64,000 nucleotides of DNA from Psychrobacillus sp. FSL K6-4046 (lineage in GTDB: Bacteria; Bacillota; Bacilli; Bacillales_A; Planococcaceae). This document shows, piece by piece, positions 19,236-28,691 of the stretch (within the stretch, counting starts at the first letter, position 1; each line of letters starts with the position of its first letter). The translations under genes were made by a program, and so were the position numbers. Below the pieces are notes generated by a model. It was given only the letters and a program-made list of their open reading frames with translations. It was not told the DNA's origin and searched no databases. The DNA is taken from assembly GCF_038624605.1 (NCBI RefSeq), contig NZ_CP152020.1, forward strand, positions 620,001 to 684,000, in the 5' to 3' direction.

Positions 19236-19266
19236 TAAAAAAAGCTAGCTTTTGGCAGCTAGCTTT
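19236..19266 (-). terminator. Rho-independent terminator of ywjG (minus strand)
   Basis: On the minus strand AAAGCTAGCTG and the matching AGCTAGCTTT surround a short loop and run into TTTTTT. Confidence 0.8.
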
Positions 19267-19277
19267 ATACCTAATAT

Positions 19278-19796
19278 TTATTCCTCACTTTTAAGTATTT
19301 CGTCGATTTGTAATTTAACAGCTTCATATACGAACAATCCAGCGAGTGCGTGTGGGAAAACTACTCTAGAGCCATCTTCAGCAGGAAGTAGTCCTTTAGA
19401 AATCTTTAAGGATATATATGTATATGCAAGATCAAATAACAAATTATCGTCCCCAGCCGGCTCGCTAGTTAAAACGCCAAAAGGGATAAACTGCTCACTT
19501 AAGCTTTTAGCGAGCGAAATTGCCTCATCATTAAGAGCGGAGCGAGTAATGATCCAAACTCTGTCTGCGCTAGTAAACTCTACATCAGGACTCCATCTTT
19601 CCATTTTTGGAAATGGCTCAGTAGCATACTGTGCATTTATCGCAATGCTATGCATTTCATCAAACGTTGCAAAATAGATTTTCCCTTCCCCTGCAGCCGC
19701 TTGTGCAAGGAGGCGAGCAGTTTCTTCTATGCTTTCTTCCTCGGAGCTAGCAATTCTTTGGAGCAGCCCGGAAAGTTGTGTTGTTAACATTTTCAT
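19278..19796 (-). CDS. ywjG: DUF2529 protein YwjG
   Basis: A 172-residue protein with the SIS-like architecture of the DUF2529 family; its biochemical role is unknown. The start MKMLTTQLSGLLQRI and the block ARLLAQAAAGEGKIY resemble B. subtilis YwjG, which occupies the same place between pyrG and spo0F. The frame can begin at GTG 19805, but AGAGG spaced 8 bases from ATG 19796 makes the latter preferred. It is divergent from spo0F with about 200 bases between the two starts. Confidence 0.85.
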   Translation of the reverse strand: MKMLTTQLSGLLQRIASSEEESIEETARLLAQAAAGEGKIYFATFDEMHSIAINAQYATEPFPKMERWSPDVEFTSADRVWIITRSALNDEAISLAKSLSEQFIPFGVLTSEPAGDDNLLFDLAYTYISLKISKGLLPAEDGSRVVFPHALAGLFVYEAVKLQIDEILKSEE

Positions 19797-19925
19797 TCTT
19801 TTCACCTCTAAATTATTATATAAGAATTTGGATAATCATTGTAGTAACTTGTATAGCAATCATAAAAAATGTGTCTATTATTAGGAGATTTTATCCTTTT
19901 TATCATAATATTTTCAACGGAAAAA

Positions 19926-19955
19926 GGAGGAAAGAGGAATGTTTGTAGCGAATAT
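19926..19955 (+). promoter_or_regulatory. Candidate sigma-H promoter of spo0F
   Basis: GGAGGAAAG (19926-19934) fits the sigma-H -35 consensus RNAGGAWWW at all but the last base; after a 12-base spacer AGCGAATAT (19947-19955) fits RNNGAATWW fully. It lies about 40 bases before the spo0F ATG. B. subtilis spo0F is known to have a sigma-H promoter. Confidence 0.6.
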
Positions 19956-19994
19956 TACATTACTAGAAAATACGGTAAAAAGGGGTCTTCCTTC

Positions 19995-20351
19995 ATGAAA
20001 CAGTTACTAATTGTAGATGATCAACTTGGGATACGGATGCTCTTAAAAGAAGTTTTCGCTCAAGAAGGGTACGAGATTAGCCTAGCATCAAATGGTTATG
20101 AGGCATTGAAGCAATTAGAAGAAAAGCCGATTGCTGGTGTATTATTGGACATGAAAATACCAGGTATGGATGGGATTCAAATTTTAAAAAAAATAAAAGA
20201 ACAATCACCTGAATTACCAGTGATGATGATGACCGCTTATGGTGAGTTAAATCTCATACAAGAGGCGATGGGCTTAGGCGCATCTCTCTATTTTACAAAG
20301 CCCTTTGATATTTTTGAAGTAAGGGATGCTGTGAACAATTTACTAAAATAA
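19995..20351 (+). CDS. spo0F: Sporulation phosphorelay response regulator Spo0F
   Basis: A 118-residue single-domain receiver protein that accepts phosphate from sporulation kinases and passes it to Spo0B. The acidic pocket Asp8-Asp9 (IVDDQLGIR), the phosphoacceptor Asp52 (VLLDMKIPGMDG), Thr in MMTAYGEL and Lys in TKPFD are all present, as is the closely conserved GELNLIQEA helix. There is no output domain, as expected. The frame can be opened at 19869, but MKQLLIVDDQ at 19995 with AGGGG upstream is the homologous start. Neighbours ywjG and fbaA match B. subtilis. Confidence 0.96.
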   Translation: MKQLLIVDDQLGIRMLLKEVFAQEGYEISLASNGYEALKQLEEKPIAGVLLDMKIPGMDGIQILKKIKEQSPELPVMMMTAYGELNLIQEAMGLGASLYFTKPFDIFEVRDAVNNLLK

Positions 20352-20363
20352 TGAGGGTATGAG

Positions 20364-20391
20364 CAGGCAGTGGAAAACATCGCCTGTTTTT
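20364..20391 (+). terminator. Rho-independent terminator after spo0F
   Basis: Short stem CAGGC/GCCTG with a 13-base loop and a following TTTTT. The stem is only 5 bp, so efficiency may be modest. Confidence 0.55.
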
Positions 20392-20549
20392 GTTATGATT
20401 GTGTAGGAAATGAGTAGGCTAACTCTAAACAGTTTATTTGGACAAAATATAGGGTATTTTATTATGTGGAACGTTTAGAGGTGTGTCCTGCTTAAGCATT
20501 TGATTAATTATTTGCGATGTACCAATTAAAATATAGGAGGTCCTTTTAA

Positions 20550-21407
20550 ATGGCTTTAGTTTCTATGAAAGAAATGCTTGAAAAAGGTAAAAAAGAAGGC
20601 TATGCAGTTGGACAATTCAACATTAATAACTTGGAATTCACGCAGGCTATTTTACAAGCAGCTGAAGAAGAAAAGTCACCAGTTATTCTAGGTGTTTCTG
20701 AAGGCGCTGCAAAATACATGGGCGGATTTACAACAGTTGTACATATGGTTAAGGGATTAATGGCGGACTATAATATTACAGTTCCGGTAGCAATTCATTT
20801 AGATCATGGTTCAAGCTTTGATAAATGTAAGGCTGCAATTGATGCTGGATTTACTTCTGTCATGATTGACGCATCACACCATCCTTTCGAAGAAAATGTA
20901 GAAATTACTTCAAAAGTGGTAGAGTATGCTCATGCTCACAGTGTTTCCGTAGAAGCAGAGCTAGGGACTGTTGGCGGTCAAGAAGACGATGTAATAGCAG
21001 ATGGCGTTATTTATGCCGACCCAGCAGAATGTGCAGAGCTTGTAAAACGCACTGCAATTGACTGTCTTGCACCTGCTCTTGGATCCGTTCATGGTCCGTA
21101 TAAAGGTGAACCAAACTTAGGTTTTGAGGAAATGGAAGAAATTTCTAAGTTAGCTGATTTACCGTTAGTACTACATGGCGGAACTGGTATTCCAACAAAA
21201 GACATTACAAGAGCTATTTCATTAGGTACAGCTAAAATTAATGTAAATACAGAAAACCAAATTGCTGCAACAAAAGCAATTCGTGAATACCTAGCAGCTA
21301 ACGAAGAACAATACGATCCACGTAAGTATTTAATCCCAGCACGTGATGCAATAAAAGCAACTGTGATTGGAAAAATGCGTGAATTCGGAAGTTCTAATAA
21401 AGCATAA
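20550..21407 (+). CDS. fbaA: Class II fructose-1,6-bisphosphate aldolase
   Basis: A 285-residue Zn-dependent aldolase that splits fructose-1,6-bisphosphate into dihydroxyacetone phosphate and glyceraldehyde-3-phosphate. Visible active-site blocks are [11 protein letters not shown] (zinc histidine and catalytic Asp), [15 protein letters not shown] (zinc histidine), LHGGTGIP and [15 protein letters not shown] stands 9 bases before the ATG. It has its own transcription unit between spo0F and tal, as in B. subtilis. Confidence 0.96.
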   Translation: MALVSMKEMLEKGKKEGYAVGQFNINNLEFTQAILQAAEEEKSPVILGVSEGAAKYMGGFTTVVHMVKGLMADYNITVPVAIHLDHGSSFDKCKAAIDAGFTSVMIDASHHPFEENVEITSKVVEYAHAHSVSVEAELGTVGGQEDDVIADGVIYADPAECAELVKRTAIDCLAPALGSVHGPYKGEPNLGFEEMEEISKLADLPLVLHGGTGIPTKDITRAISLGTAKINVNTENQIAATKAIREYLAANEEQYDPRKYLIPARDAIKATVIGKMREFGSSNKA

Positions 21408-21426
21408 GTAATATAAATAGCTATAA

Positions 21427-21483
21427 AGGAGAAGTGCTCTTTGGCTCTTAAGTAGAGTGACAAGAGGGACTTCTCCTGTTTTT
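21427..21483 (+). terminator. Rho-independent terminator between fbaA and tal
   Basis: AGGAGAAGT (21427-21435) pairs with ACTTCTCCT (21469-21477), and inner CTCTT/AAGAG arms extend the stem. GTTTTT follows. Confidence 0.75.
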
Positions 21484-21508
21484 CCATCAAGAGGAGGATA
21501 TTATTAAT

Positions 21509-22156
21509 ATGAAATTTTTTATCGATACAGCAAACTTTGACGAAATAAAAGAAGCACACTCATGGGGAGTAATCTCAGGTGTTACTACAAATCCATCTTT
21601 AGTAGCAAAAGAAAATATTTCTTTTCACGATCGTTTACGTGAAATCACAGCTTTAGTAGATGGTTCAGTAAGTGCAGAGGTTATAGCTTTAGATGCAGAA
21701 GGTATGATTAAAGAAGGTAGAGAGCTAGCTGCAATTGCACCAAACATCACAGTTAAGCTTCCGATGACACCAGAAGGCTTAAAAGCATGTTCGGTTTTCC
21801 GTGCAGAAGGTATTAAAACTAACGTAACTTTAATCTTCAGTGCAAACCAAGCACTAATGGCAGCGCGTGCTGGTGCTACATATGTTTCTCCTTTCTTAGG
21901 ACGTTTAGATGATATTGGCCATGATGGTATGGAATTGATTGCTAAAATCTCAACTATATTCTCTATCCATAACATTGACACAGAAATCATCGCTGCCTCA
22001 ATCAGACATCCACAGCATATTACGGATGCAGCATTAAATGGTGCACATATCTCTACTACTCCATTTAAAGTTTTAAAACAATTATTCAATCATCCTTTAA
22101 CTGATAAAGGAATTGAAGGTTTCCTAGCGGATTGGAACAATAGAAAAAGCGAGTAA
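21509..22156 (+). CDS. tal: Transaldolase / fructose-6-phosphate aldolase family
   Basis: A 215-residue small (class 3) transaldolase of the MipB/TalC type, which transfers a dihydroxyacetone unit in the non-oxidative pentose phosphate pathway. [16 protein letters not shown] is the typical start, TTNPSL the family signature, and the Schiff-base lysine is in [22 protein letters not shown] and ASIRHPQHI complete the family blocks. GAGGAGG precedes the ATG. It is 21 bases from murA2, and both may be co-transcribed. Confidence 0.95.
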   Translation: MKFFIDTANFDEIKEAHSWGVISGVTTNPSLVAKENISFHDRLREITALVDGSVSAEVIALDAEGMIKEGRELAAIAPNITVKLPMTPEGLKACSVFRAEGIKTNVTLIFSANQALMAARAGATYVSPFLGRLDDIGHDGMELIAKISTIFSIHNIDTEIIAASIRHPQHITDAALNGAHISTTPFKVLKQLFNHPLTDKGIEGFLADWNNRKSE

Positions 22157-22176
22157 CCAACACGAAGGAGAACGGT

Positions 22177-23454
22177 ATGGAAGTTTATAAAATAAAAGGA
22201 GGAAACACCCTCCGTGGCACGATTAAAGTAAGTGGGGCAAAAAATAGTGCAGTAGCTCTTATTCCCGCTTCGTTGATGGCTAATTCTCCCGTTACAATAG
22301 AAGGCTTACCTGAAATATTGGATGTTTTCACCCTAAAGGAAATTTTAGAAGAGGTTGGTGCAAAAGTAACCTTCTCTGAGGGGACTATGGTGATAGATCC
22401 GACAAATGTTGTAGATATGCCTATGCCTAATGGTAATATTAAAAAGTTACGAGCATCTTATTACTTAATGGGTGTTATGCTAGGGAAATTCAAAAAAGCA
22501 GCTATTGGGCTGCCGGGCGGCTGTCATTTAGGCCCTCGACCAATTGACCAGCATATTAAAGGGTTTGAAGCGTTAGGTGCAGAAGTGAGCAATGAGCACG
22601 GAGCAATCTATTTGAGAGCAGACGAGCTAGTTGGATCAAAAATATATCTAGATGTTGTAAGTGTGGGCGCCACAATTAACATCATGCTTGCTGCCGTCCT
22701 AGCAAAAGGTAGAACTATTATCGAAAACGCTGCAAAAGAGCCAGAAATCATTGATGTGGCAACGTTACTTTCAAATATGGGAGCTAATATTAAAGGTGCA
22801 GGAACAAACGTGATTCGTATTGATGGGGTAGAAGAGCTGCACGGTACAAAGCACACGATTATTCCGGACCGTATAGAGGCTGGCACTTTTATGATTATGG
22901 CTGCACTTGCCGGTGATGGAGTAACCATTGATAATGTCATTCCATTTCACGTGGAAGCTTTAACTGCAAAGCTTCGAGAAATGGGAGTAGCTGTAGAAGA
23001 GTTTGAAGAGAAGGTATTTATTCCTAAAACGACAAATTTACAAGCTGTTGACGTTAAGACACTTGTTTATCCTGGATTTGCCACGGATCTTCAGCAACCT
23101 TTTTCTGTTTTATTGACACAAGCTACCGGAACTTCGGTCATTACTGATTCTATTTATTCAGCGCGGTTTAAACATATTGATGAGTTACGCCGCATGAATG
23201 CAAATGGAAGAGTAGATGGTAGAACTGCTGTGCTAACTGGACCTGTTAAGCTAGAGGCTGCAACCGTTCGAGCGAGTGATCTTCGCGCAGGGGCTGCTCT
23301 GGTACTGGCAGGCTTAATAGCAGACGGTGAAACCGAAATTCAAGATATCTACCATATAGACCGAGGATATAGCTCATTAATCGAGAAGCTACAAGGTATA
23401 GGGGCAGATATTAGAAGAGTGGAAGTACTGGAAATCGAACAAAATAATAGCTAG
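22177..23454 (+). CDS. murA2: UDP-N-acetylglucosamine 1-carboxyvinyltransferase (second MurA paralogue)
   Basis: A 425-residue enzyme catalysing the first committed step of peptidoglycan synthesis, transferring enolpyruvate from PEP to UDP-GlcNAc. The fosfomycin-target cysteine lies in [22 protein letters not shown] at the N-terminus and [13 protein letters not shown] near the C-terminus are typical. A second copy is at 48551-49846; the gene order here (tal upstream, glpX and rho downstream) corresponds to B. subtilis murAB. GAAGGAGAA gives the start. Confidence 0.95.
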   Translation: MEVYKIKGGNTLRGTIKVSGAKNSAVALIPASLMANSPVTIEGLPEILDVFTLKEILEEVGAKVTFSEGTMVIDPTNVVDMPMPNGNIKKLRASYYLMGVMLGKFKKAAIGLPGGCHLGPRPIDQHIKGFEALGAEVSNEHGAIYLRADELVGSKIYLDVVSVGATINIMLAAVLAKGRTIIENAAKEPEIIDVATLLSNMGANIKGAGTNVIRIDGVEELHGTKHTIIPDRIEAGTFMIMAALAGDGVTIDNVIPFHVEALTAKLREMGVAVEEFEEKVFIPKTTNLQAVDVKTLVYPGFATDLQQPFSVLLTQATGTSVITDSIYSARFKHIDELRRMNANGRVDGRTAVLTGPVKLEAATVRASDLRAGAALVLAGLIADGETEIQDIYHIDRGYSSLIEKLQGIGADIRRVEVLEIEQNNS

Positions 23455-23485
23455 AAAAATGGAGGGTATTTTCTCCATTTTTTTA
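23455..23485 (+). terminator. Rho-independent terminator after murA2
   Basis: AAAAATGGAG / CTCCATTTTT stem with an 8-base loop and T run directly behind the stop codon. Confidence 0.9.
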
Positions 23486-23549
23486 GAAACTAGACATAAC
23501 TTAGGTGATTTCTGTCGATCGAGAGACAGGCGATTGCGCTTTTCTTATT

Positions 23550-23669
23550 GTCTAGCTCCATCGCCTTGCCCCTCGGGGTCAAATGGATAAAAGCTCCGGT
23601 GGCTGAAGAGATGCCTCCTCGCTTTTCTCCATTTGCCTGTCGGGTCAGAACAGGCGATTGCGCTTTTCT
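23550..23669. repeat. Bacillaceae-type interspersed palindromic repeat, copy 1
   Basis: It runs from GTCTAGCTCCATCGCC to GCGATTGCGCTTTTCT. Complementary arms GGTCAAATGGATAAAAGC and GCTTTTCTCCATTTGCC make a long hairpin. A 24-base tail fragment of another copy (CAGGCGATTGCGCTTTTC) lies just before it at about 23527-23545. No gene is present between 23485 and 23881. Confidence 0.85.
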
Positions 23670-23673
23670 ATCT

Positions 23674-23794
23674 GTCTAGCTCCATCGCCTTGCCCCTCGG
23701 GGTCAAATGGATAAAAGCTGCGGTGGCGGAAGAGCTGCCTCCTCGCTTTTCTCCATTTGCCTGTCGGGGCAGACATAGGCGATTGCGCTTTTCT
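23674..23794. repeat. Bacillaceae-type interspersed palindromic repeat, copy 2
   Basis: Second head-to-tail copy, beginning GTCTAGCTCCATCGCC five bases after copy 1. It differs from copy 1 at only a few positions, mostly in the loop (GCTGCGGTGGCGGAAGAGC against GCTCCGGTGGCTGAAGAGA). Confidence 0.85.
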
Positions 23795-23881
23795 TATTTG
23801 ACAAATATGCTACAATGATATCGGAAGAAACAAATTCGTATGTATTTATATACAATCCGTAATACGGGAGGCACAAACGAA

Positions 23882-24844
23882 ATGGAACGTAGTTTATCAA
23901 TGGAATTAGTCCGAGTGACTGAAGCAGCCGCTATTGCATCTGCTCGCTGGATGGGACGAGGATTAAAAAATGAAGCAGATGATGCAGCAACTACTGCAAT
24001 GCGTACAGTATTTGACACTATCCCTATGGAGGGTGTTGTAGTAATTGGGGAAGGTGAAATGGACGAGGCACCGATGCTATATATCGGAGAAAAGCTTGGC
24101 CATGGCACAGGAGGTCCTCAAGTAGATGTAGCAGTAGACCCTTTAGAAGGTACTAATATTGTAGCTTCTGGTGGCTGGAATGCATTGGCAGTTCTAGCAA
24201 TTGCAGATCGCGGAAATTTACTTCATGCACCAGATATGTATATGGAAAAACTGGCAGTAGGACCTGAATCCGTTGGCCAAGTGGACATAAATGCGTCTGT
24301 ACTTGATAATTTACGTGCTGTTGCTCGTGCAAAAAACAAAGATATTGAAGACGTTGTTGCGACTATCTTAGGTCGTCAGCGCCATGAAAAAATTATCGAA
24401 GAAATTAGAGCAGCAGGCGCTCGCATCAAGCTAATTACCGATGGCGATGTAGCTGGGGCGATTAACACTGCTTTTGATAATACTGGTGTTGATATTTTAT
24501 TCGGCATGGGAGGAGCTCCAGAAGGAGTTATCTCAGCAGTTGGATTAAAATGCTTAGGTGGAGAAATTCAAGGGAAGCTTGTTCCTCAGGATGAGGCAGA
24601 ACTTGAAAGATGTAAAAAGATGGGACTAGATGTTTCCAAGGTATTGCGTATGACTGACCTTGTAAAAGGCGATGATGCCATCTTTGCAGCAACTGGAGTT
24701 ACTGATGGAGAGCTCCTACGTGGAGTGCAGTTCAAAGGCGCTTTTGGTTCCACGCATTCTATCGTAATGCGCGCCAAATCCGGAACTATTCGTTTCGTAG
24801 AAGGCCGTCACAGCTTAAACAAAAAACCGAATTTAGTACTATAA
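23882..24844 (+). CDS. glpX: Class II fructose-1,6-bisphosphatase GlpX
   Basis: A 320-residue gluconeogenic phosphatase. Metal and substrate motifs of the GlpX family are clear: [22 protein letters not shown], and [15 protein letters not shown]. The longest frame begins at 23840, but GGGAGG at 23866-23871 selects ATG 23882, giving [10 protein letters not shown] as in homologues. It lies between murA2 and rho, as in B. subtilis (ywjI). A TTGACA at 23798-23803 just after the repeat pair, with TACAAT at 23811, has too short a spacer, so the promoter is unclear. Confidence 0.94.
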   Translation: MERSLSMELVRVTEAAAIASARWMGRGLKNEADDAATTAMRTVFDTIPMEGVVVIGEGEMDEAPMLYIGEKLGHGTGGPQVDVAVDPLEGTNIVASGGWNALAVLAIADRGNLLHAPDMYMEKLAVGPESVGQVDINASVLDNLRAVARAKNKDIEDVVATILGRQRHEKIIEEIRAAGARIKLITDGDVAGAINTAFDNTGVDILFGMGGAPEGVISAVGLKCLGGEIQGKLVPQDEAELERCKKMGLDVSKVLRMTDLVKGDDAIFAATGVTDGELLRGVQFKGAFGSTHSIVMRAKSGTIRFVEGRHSLNKKPNLVL

Positions 24845-24860
24845 AACTAAACTTCTTTGT

Positions 24861-24886
24861 ATACCCGATAGTTCTCTATCGGGTAT
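24861..24886. terminator. Hairpin after glpX, without a T run
   Basis: The perfect inverted repeat ATACCCGATAG-TTCT-CTATCGGGTAT follows the glpX stop by 16 bases. The next bases are CCTCTAATAAAA, so it is a weak intrinsic terminator at best; it could serve as an mRNA 3' stabiliser or a Rho/NusG-linked stop. Confidence 0.5.
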
Positions 24887-24963
24887 CCTCTAATAAAACT
24901 TCTTTCCTTTTATCCAGTTTCAATAAGTAAACAACAAAATATAGTAAAGAGTGGTGCGTGCTA

Positions 24964-26247
24964 ATGACACAAACAACGATCAATGAGCTAGAGAATATGA
25001 CCTTAAAAGAGCTCTATACTCTTGCGCGCAAGTATAAAATAGCTGCTTATAGTAAATTATCAAAAAAAGAACTTATTTTTGCAATCTTAAAATCTCGTGC
25101 AGAGCAAGAAGGCTTTTTCTTTATGGAAGGTGTTTTAGAGATCATTCAGCAGGAGGGCTTTGGCTTCCTACGACCGATTAACTATTCTCCTAGCTCCGAA
25201 GATATTTATATTTCCGCGTCACAAATTAGAAGATTTGATTTGCGTAACGGAGACAAAGTAACAGGGAAAGTACGACCACCAAAGGAAAGCGAACGTTATT
25301 ACGGTCTTCTGCATGTAGAGCTAGTAAATGGAGAAGATCCTGAAATTGCTAAAGAGCGAGTTCATTTCCCAGGACTAACACCTTTGTATCCAGATCGCCA
25401 TATTAAATTGGAAACTGTTCCAGAGAAGCTATCTACTAGAATTATGGATTTAGTAGCTCCAGTAGGTTATGGTCAGCGTGGTTTAATTGTTGCTCCACCA
25501 AAGGCTGGTAAAACTTTATTAATAAAAGAAATTGCTAATGCTATTACTACGAACCATCCAAATGCAGAGCTAATTGTATTATTAATAGATGAGCGCCCGG
25601 AGGAAGTAACAGACATCGAGCGTTCTGTAAAAGCTGATGTAGTAAGCTCCACATTTGATGAGGTACCAGAAAATCACGTTAAGGTAGCAGAGCTTGTCTT
25701 GGAAAGAGCTATGCGCCTTGTAGAGCATAAGCGTGATGTTATTATCCTAATGGATTCTATCACTCGTTTAGCACGTGCTTACAATCTTGTAATACCGCCA
25801 AGTGGACGTACTTTATCAGGTGGTATTGACCCTGCTGCATTCCATCGTCCAAAACGCTTCTTCGGTGCTGCGCGTAATATCGAAGAGGGTGGAAGCTTAA
25901 CTATTTTAGCCACTGCTTTAGTTGATACTGGATCACGAATGGATGAAGTTATTTACGAAGAATTCAAAGGTACAGGAAACCTAGAGCTTCACCTAGACCG
26001 TAGTCTAGCAGAGCGCCGTATCTTCCCGGCCATTGACATCCGTCGTTCAGGAACAAGAAAAGAAGAATTGTTAATTCCTAAAGACCAATTGGATAAACTA
26101 TGGGCTATTCGCAAAACTTTCTCTGATTCTTCCGATTTTGGAGAGCGTTTCTTGAAAAAACTACGCTTAACGAAAACGAACGAAGGTTTCTTCGAGCAAT
26201 TGAGTGAGGAAATGAAAGCACATCGTAGTGGTAAAGTGTCACTATAA
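24964..26247 (+). CDS. rho: Transcription termination factor Rho
   Basis: A 427-residue hexameric RNA helicase that ends untranslated transcripts. The N-terminal Rho-N helix domain ([13 protein letters not shown]) is followed by the cold-shock-like RNA-binding fold ([25 protein letters not shown]). The ATPase core has Walker A APPKAGKT, Walker [17 protein letters not shown], the Q-loop/R-loop region [13 protein letters not shown] and [16 protein letters not shown] 24958 lies within the likely Shine-Dalgarno area, so ATG 24964 is taken. A strong terminator follows. Confidence 0.97.
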   Translation: MTQTTINELENMTLKELYTLARKYKIAAYSKLSKKELIFAILKSRAEQEGFFFMEGVLEIIQQEGFGFLRPINYSPSSEDIYISASQIRRFDLRNGDKVTGKVRPPKESERYYGLLHVELVNGEDPEIAKERVHFPGLTPLYPDRHIKLETVPEKLSTRIMDLVAPVGYGQRGLIVAPPKAGKTLLIKEIANAITTNHPNAELIVLLIDERPEEVTDIERSVKADVVSSTFDEVPENHVKVAELVLERAMRLVEHKRDVIILMDSITRLARAYNLVIPPSGRTLSGGIDPAAFHRPKRFFGAARNIEEGGSLTILATALVDTGSRMDEVIYEEFKGTGNLELHLDRSLAERRIFPAIDIRRSGTRKEELLIPKDQLDKLWAIRKTFSDSSDFGERFLKKLRLTKTNEGFFEQLSEEMKAHRSGKVSL

Positions 26248-26267
26248 TTGAACTAATAACTTTAAAT

Positions 26268-26303
26268 GGAGACTCAAGACAACAGTCCTGAGTCTCCTTT
26301 TTT
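26268..26303 (+). terminator. Rho-independent terminator after rho
   Basis: GGAGACTCA / TGAGTCTCC stem, 12-base loop, TTTTTT tail. Confidence 0.9.
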
Positions 26304-26382
26304 GATGTTTTTAAATAATGATTTCATAAATGAAAACTTTTCTAACTGCACACTCGTCTAATGTGCAAAAGGGGGGACAACG

Positions 26383-26934
26383 GTGGAGCGAATGCTAATG
26401 GGGGATACTAAATCCGAGAATTATGAGCAGCTCATCGATGAACTGATGAGTACACATGGTCAGGATATATTGCAGCTAGTCTATGCTTACGTACATAACG
26501 AAACGATTGCTGAGGATTTAACACAAGAGATTTTTGTGAAGTGCTACAAAGGGTTACCGAGTTATAGAGGCCGATCATCTATTAAAACATGGTTATGGCG
26601 CATTGCCATCAATCATGCCAAGGACTATTTAAAAAGCTGGTATAACCAAAATGTTAGGATAACAGAAGATACGTTTCTAAATAGAGCTACATTGTCTTCA
26701 AGTGTAGAACAAATCATTGTCCAGCAAGATGAGGATGCATCGCTTGCAGCGGCAGTCATGAGCTTACCTATTAAATATCGTGAAGTAATTTACTTAGCTT
26801 ATTTTGAAGAACTGACCATGAGGGAAGCAGCAGCCGTTTTGCAGCTTAATGAAAACACCATTAAGACGAGGCTGCGCAAAGGAAAACTTCTATTAAAGAA
26901 TATATTGGAGGGGTCTGAGTGGAAGAACGATTGA
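26383..26934 (+). CDS. ECF-type RNA polymerase sigma factor
   Basis: A 183-residue extracytoplasmic-function sigma factor. Region 2 (about residues 20-85) contains AEDLTQEIFVKCYKGL and SSIKTWLWRIAINHAKDYL for -10 recognition; region 4 (about 125-175) has LPIKYREVIYLAYFEELTM followed by the helix-turn-helix EAAAVLQLNENTIKTRLRKGK. No region 3 is present. GTG 26383 follows GGGGGG at 6 bases. The gene overlaps the PadR-like gene by 16 bases, and that overlaps the HAAS/FtsW gene, so all three form one operon. It sits between rho and rpmE, which are adjacent in B. subtilis. I see no classical anti-sigma factor; the following genes may take that role. Confidence 0.85.
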   Translation: MERMLMGDTKSENYEQLIDELMSTHGQDILQLVYAYVHNETIAEDLTQEIFVKCYKGLPSYRGRSSIKTWLWRIAINHAKDYLKSWYNQNVRITEDTFLNRATLSSSVEQIIVQQDEDASLAAAVMSLPIKYREVIYLAYFEELTMREAAAVLQLNENTIKTRLRKGKLLLKNILEGSEWKND

Positions 26935-27329
26935 AGGGCTTAAAAAAAGCTATGAAAAGTACTACATTTGAGCATCTGCAATTTTCAGAGGTACATCAAA
27001 AAGTAAATGACCAAATTAAACAACTCTCTCCAGCTGCTTTAACAGAAGAGATTTTACCTCTTTTAGTAGAATCTAAGACGGGTAGTGAGTTAGTAGAGCT
27101 TCTGCATGTAAGAGGAGAAAAATCTATTAGATGTAATGAAGGAGCTGTATATACCTCACTTCATCTGGCGGAACAAAACGGTGAGCTAGAATCCTTTTGG
27201 ACTGAAGGAGAAAAGTATTATAGATTATCGAAAAAAGGACATAAGCTATTACAGAAAAAGCATTCTTCTACAGCAACTCGTTTCTCACTAAGGCAGTTAT
27301 TTCACGAGGTGACTACAGATGAGCATTAA
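26919..27329 (+). CDS. PadR-like winged-helix regulator
   Basis: A 136-residue protein whose C-terminal two-thirds read as a PadR-type winged helix: KTGSELVELL, then GAVYTSLHLAEQNGELESFW (recognition helix region) and EKYYRLSKKGHKLLQ (wing). The N-terminal about 35 residues are unusual for PadR and may form a short helical extension. GTG 26919 has AGGGG upstream, inside the sigma factor gene. PadR proteins are commonly encoded beside HAAS-domain membrane proteins, which is exactly what follows here (11-base overlap). A DNA-binding repressor of the same operon, or a direct sigma-factor partner, are both possible. Confidence 0.7.
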   Translation: MEERLKGLKKAMKSTTFEHLQFSEVHQKVNDQIKQLSPAALTEEILPLLVESKTGSELVELLHVRGEKSIRCNEGAVYTSLHLAEQNGELESFWTEGEKYYRLSKKGHKLLQKKHSSTATRFSLRQLFHEVTTDEH

Positions 27330-28647
27330 AGAATATTTACAGTCAGTTATTGCACATATTCGCTCTAAAGAGGCAAAAAGTTATGTGGAAGCTGAGCTAG
27401 CTAATCATATGGAACACTCGAAGATGTCTTGGATGACAAAAGGATATACGGAAAAGGAGGCAGAGGGTAAAGCTGCTTCCGAAATGGGCAGTCCTACCGT
27501 GCTCGGTAAATCATTAAATGAAATCCACAAGCCTAGAATAGATTGGCTGCTTCTCTCCTTACTAATTGGAATATTATTACTGAGCTTTTTGCCAATTATA
27601 GCTTTGAATCAGCCACATTATGAGTACAGATATGGTCATATGATTCCTGCGTTTTTATCTAATCATGTAATTCATATTATCTTAGGCTTTGGCGTTGCTC
27701 TTGGATTAATGTTTTTGGATTATCGAAAGTTTGCACAATTGGGTTATGTTTTTTTCGGCATTGCCTCCTTATTTATAATATTTTTATATAGTTTTTACAA
27801 TGCACAAATAAACGGAAAAGTAATGATCCAAGTTGGATTTATTAGTTTAAAGGTTTGGATGTCGATCCCACTTTACTGTATTGCCTGGGCAGCATTGTTT
27901 TCTAAACAGAACTTTGCCTTATGGAAAGCGACTGTACTAGTAGGAATTTCATTTATTTTATTTAGCTTTAATGCGGACTTGTCAATTTTATTAATATACG
28001 GAGCTCTTGTTGGAGTATTATTCATGAAAAGTAAGTTTTCTAAAAAACAAAAAAGTATAGTTTTTGGAGCTGTGGCAGCTTTAATCATTAGCTTCATCAT
28101 ATTTACGTGGTTCAGCTATCAAAATGGAAGTATTGCAAAATACCAGATAGCACGTCTACTGGGCTTCTTTAATCCAGCAAGTTATGCTGAAGGTGCAGGA
28201 TATATGAATGTATTGCTTACAGATTTACTTCAAGGAGCTAAATGGTTTGGAGCAGGAACGACCTATAAACTTCCAGAAGCACATACAGATTTAGTTTTTG
28301 GACATCTCATTCAATCCTATGGTTTAGCTATGGCGATTGGAATATTTATAATACTAAGCTTAGTGATTGTGCGCTTTTTACACAATACTTCTTCAGTGAA
28401 GGACTCCTTCGGAAGATTAATCATTACAGGATGTATTACAATTTTTTCGACACAATTCATCTATGCCGTTGGAATGACAGTTGGGTTAGTTCCAATTGTA
28501 TCGATATCACTACCGTTTTTTAGCTACGGATTTATGCCAACCGTACTCAATGCTTTCTTAATAGGCTTAGTCCTTAGCGTATATAGACGAAAACACTTTG
28601 TACAGACACTCCACGTTCCTAAAATAACTTCTAAGGTAAGTCATTAA
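27319..28647 (+). CDS. HAAS-domain fused to a FtsW/RodA/SpoVE-family membrane protein
   Basis: A 442-residue protein with an N-terminal HAAS domain of about 75 residues (YLQSVIAHIRSKEAKSYVEAE, GYTEKEAEGKAASEMGSP, LGKSLNEIHKP) followed by about ten membrane helices of the SEDS family. SEDS marks include the FNADLSILLIYG loop (usual QPDxG), PEAHTDLVFGHLIQSYG and LPFFSYGFMPTVLNA. SEDS proteins polymerise glycan strands with a partner penicillin-binding protein, but none is encoded nearby. Several usual SEDS residues differ (NADLS for QPDLG, FMPT for GGSS), so catalysis is uncertain. The fusion of a signalling helix domain with a SEDS fold downstream of an ECF sigma suggests an envelope-sensing module. 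Confidence 0.78.
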   Translation: MSIKEYLQSVIAHIRSKEAKSYVEAELANHMEHSKMSWMTKGYTEKEAEGKAASEMGSPTVLGKSLNEIHKPRIDWLLLSLLIGILLLSFLPIIALNQPHYEYRYGHMIPAFLSNHVIHIILGFGVALGLMFLDYRKFAQLGYVFFGIASLFIIFLYSFYNAQINGKVMIQVGFISLKVWMSIPLYCIAWAALFSKQNFALWKATVLVGISFILFSFNADLSILLIYGALVGVLFMKSKFSKKQKSIVFGAVAALIISFIIFTWFSYQNGSIAKYQIARLLGFFNPASYAEGAGYMNVLLTDLLQGAKWFGAGTTYKLPEAHTDLVFGHLIQSYGLAMAIGIFIILSLVIVRFLHNTSSVKDSFGRLIITGCITIFSTQFIYAVGMTVGLVPIVSISLPFFSYGFMPTVLNAFLIGLVLSVYRRKHFVQTLHVPKITSKVSH

Positions 28648-28662
28648 ACAAAAACTAATGAC

Positions 28663-28691
28663 TTGTCTAGAACGTGAAGACATGTTATTAT
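28663..28691 (+). promoter_or_regulatory. Candidate sigma-A promoter of rpmE with a ~110-nt leader
   Basis: TTGTCT, 17 bases, TATTAT. The resulting leader of about 110 nt before rpmE contains ATTGACATCAATCGG and further pairing possibilities. Leaders of L31 genes in Firmicutes are known autoregulatory RNA candidates, so the leader may be structured. Confidence 0.5.

Noticed and set aside
23633-23818. Frames in the repeat pair upstream of glpX
   Set aside because: They are created by the palindromic repeats and recur at 29146-29466; no coding signals.
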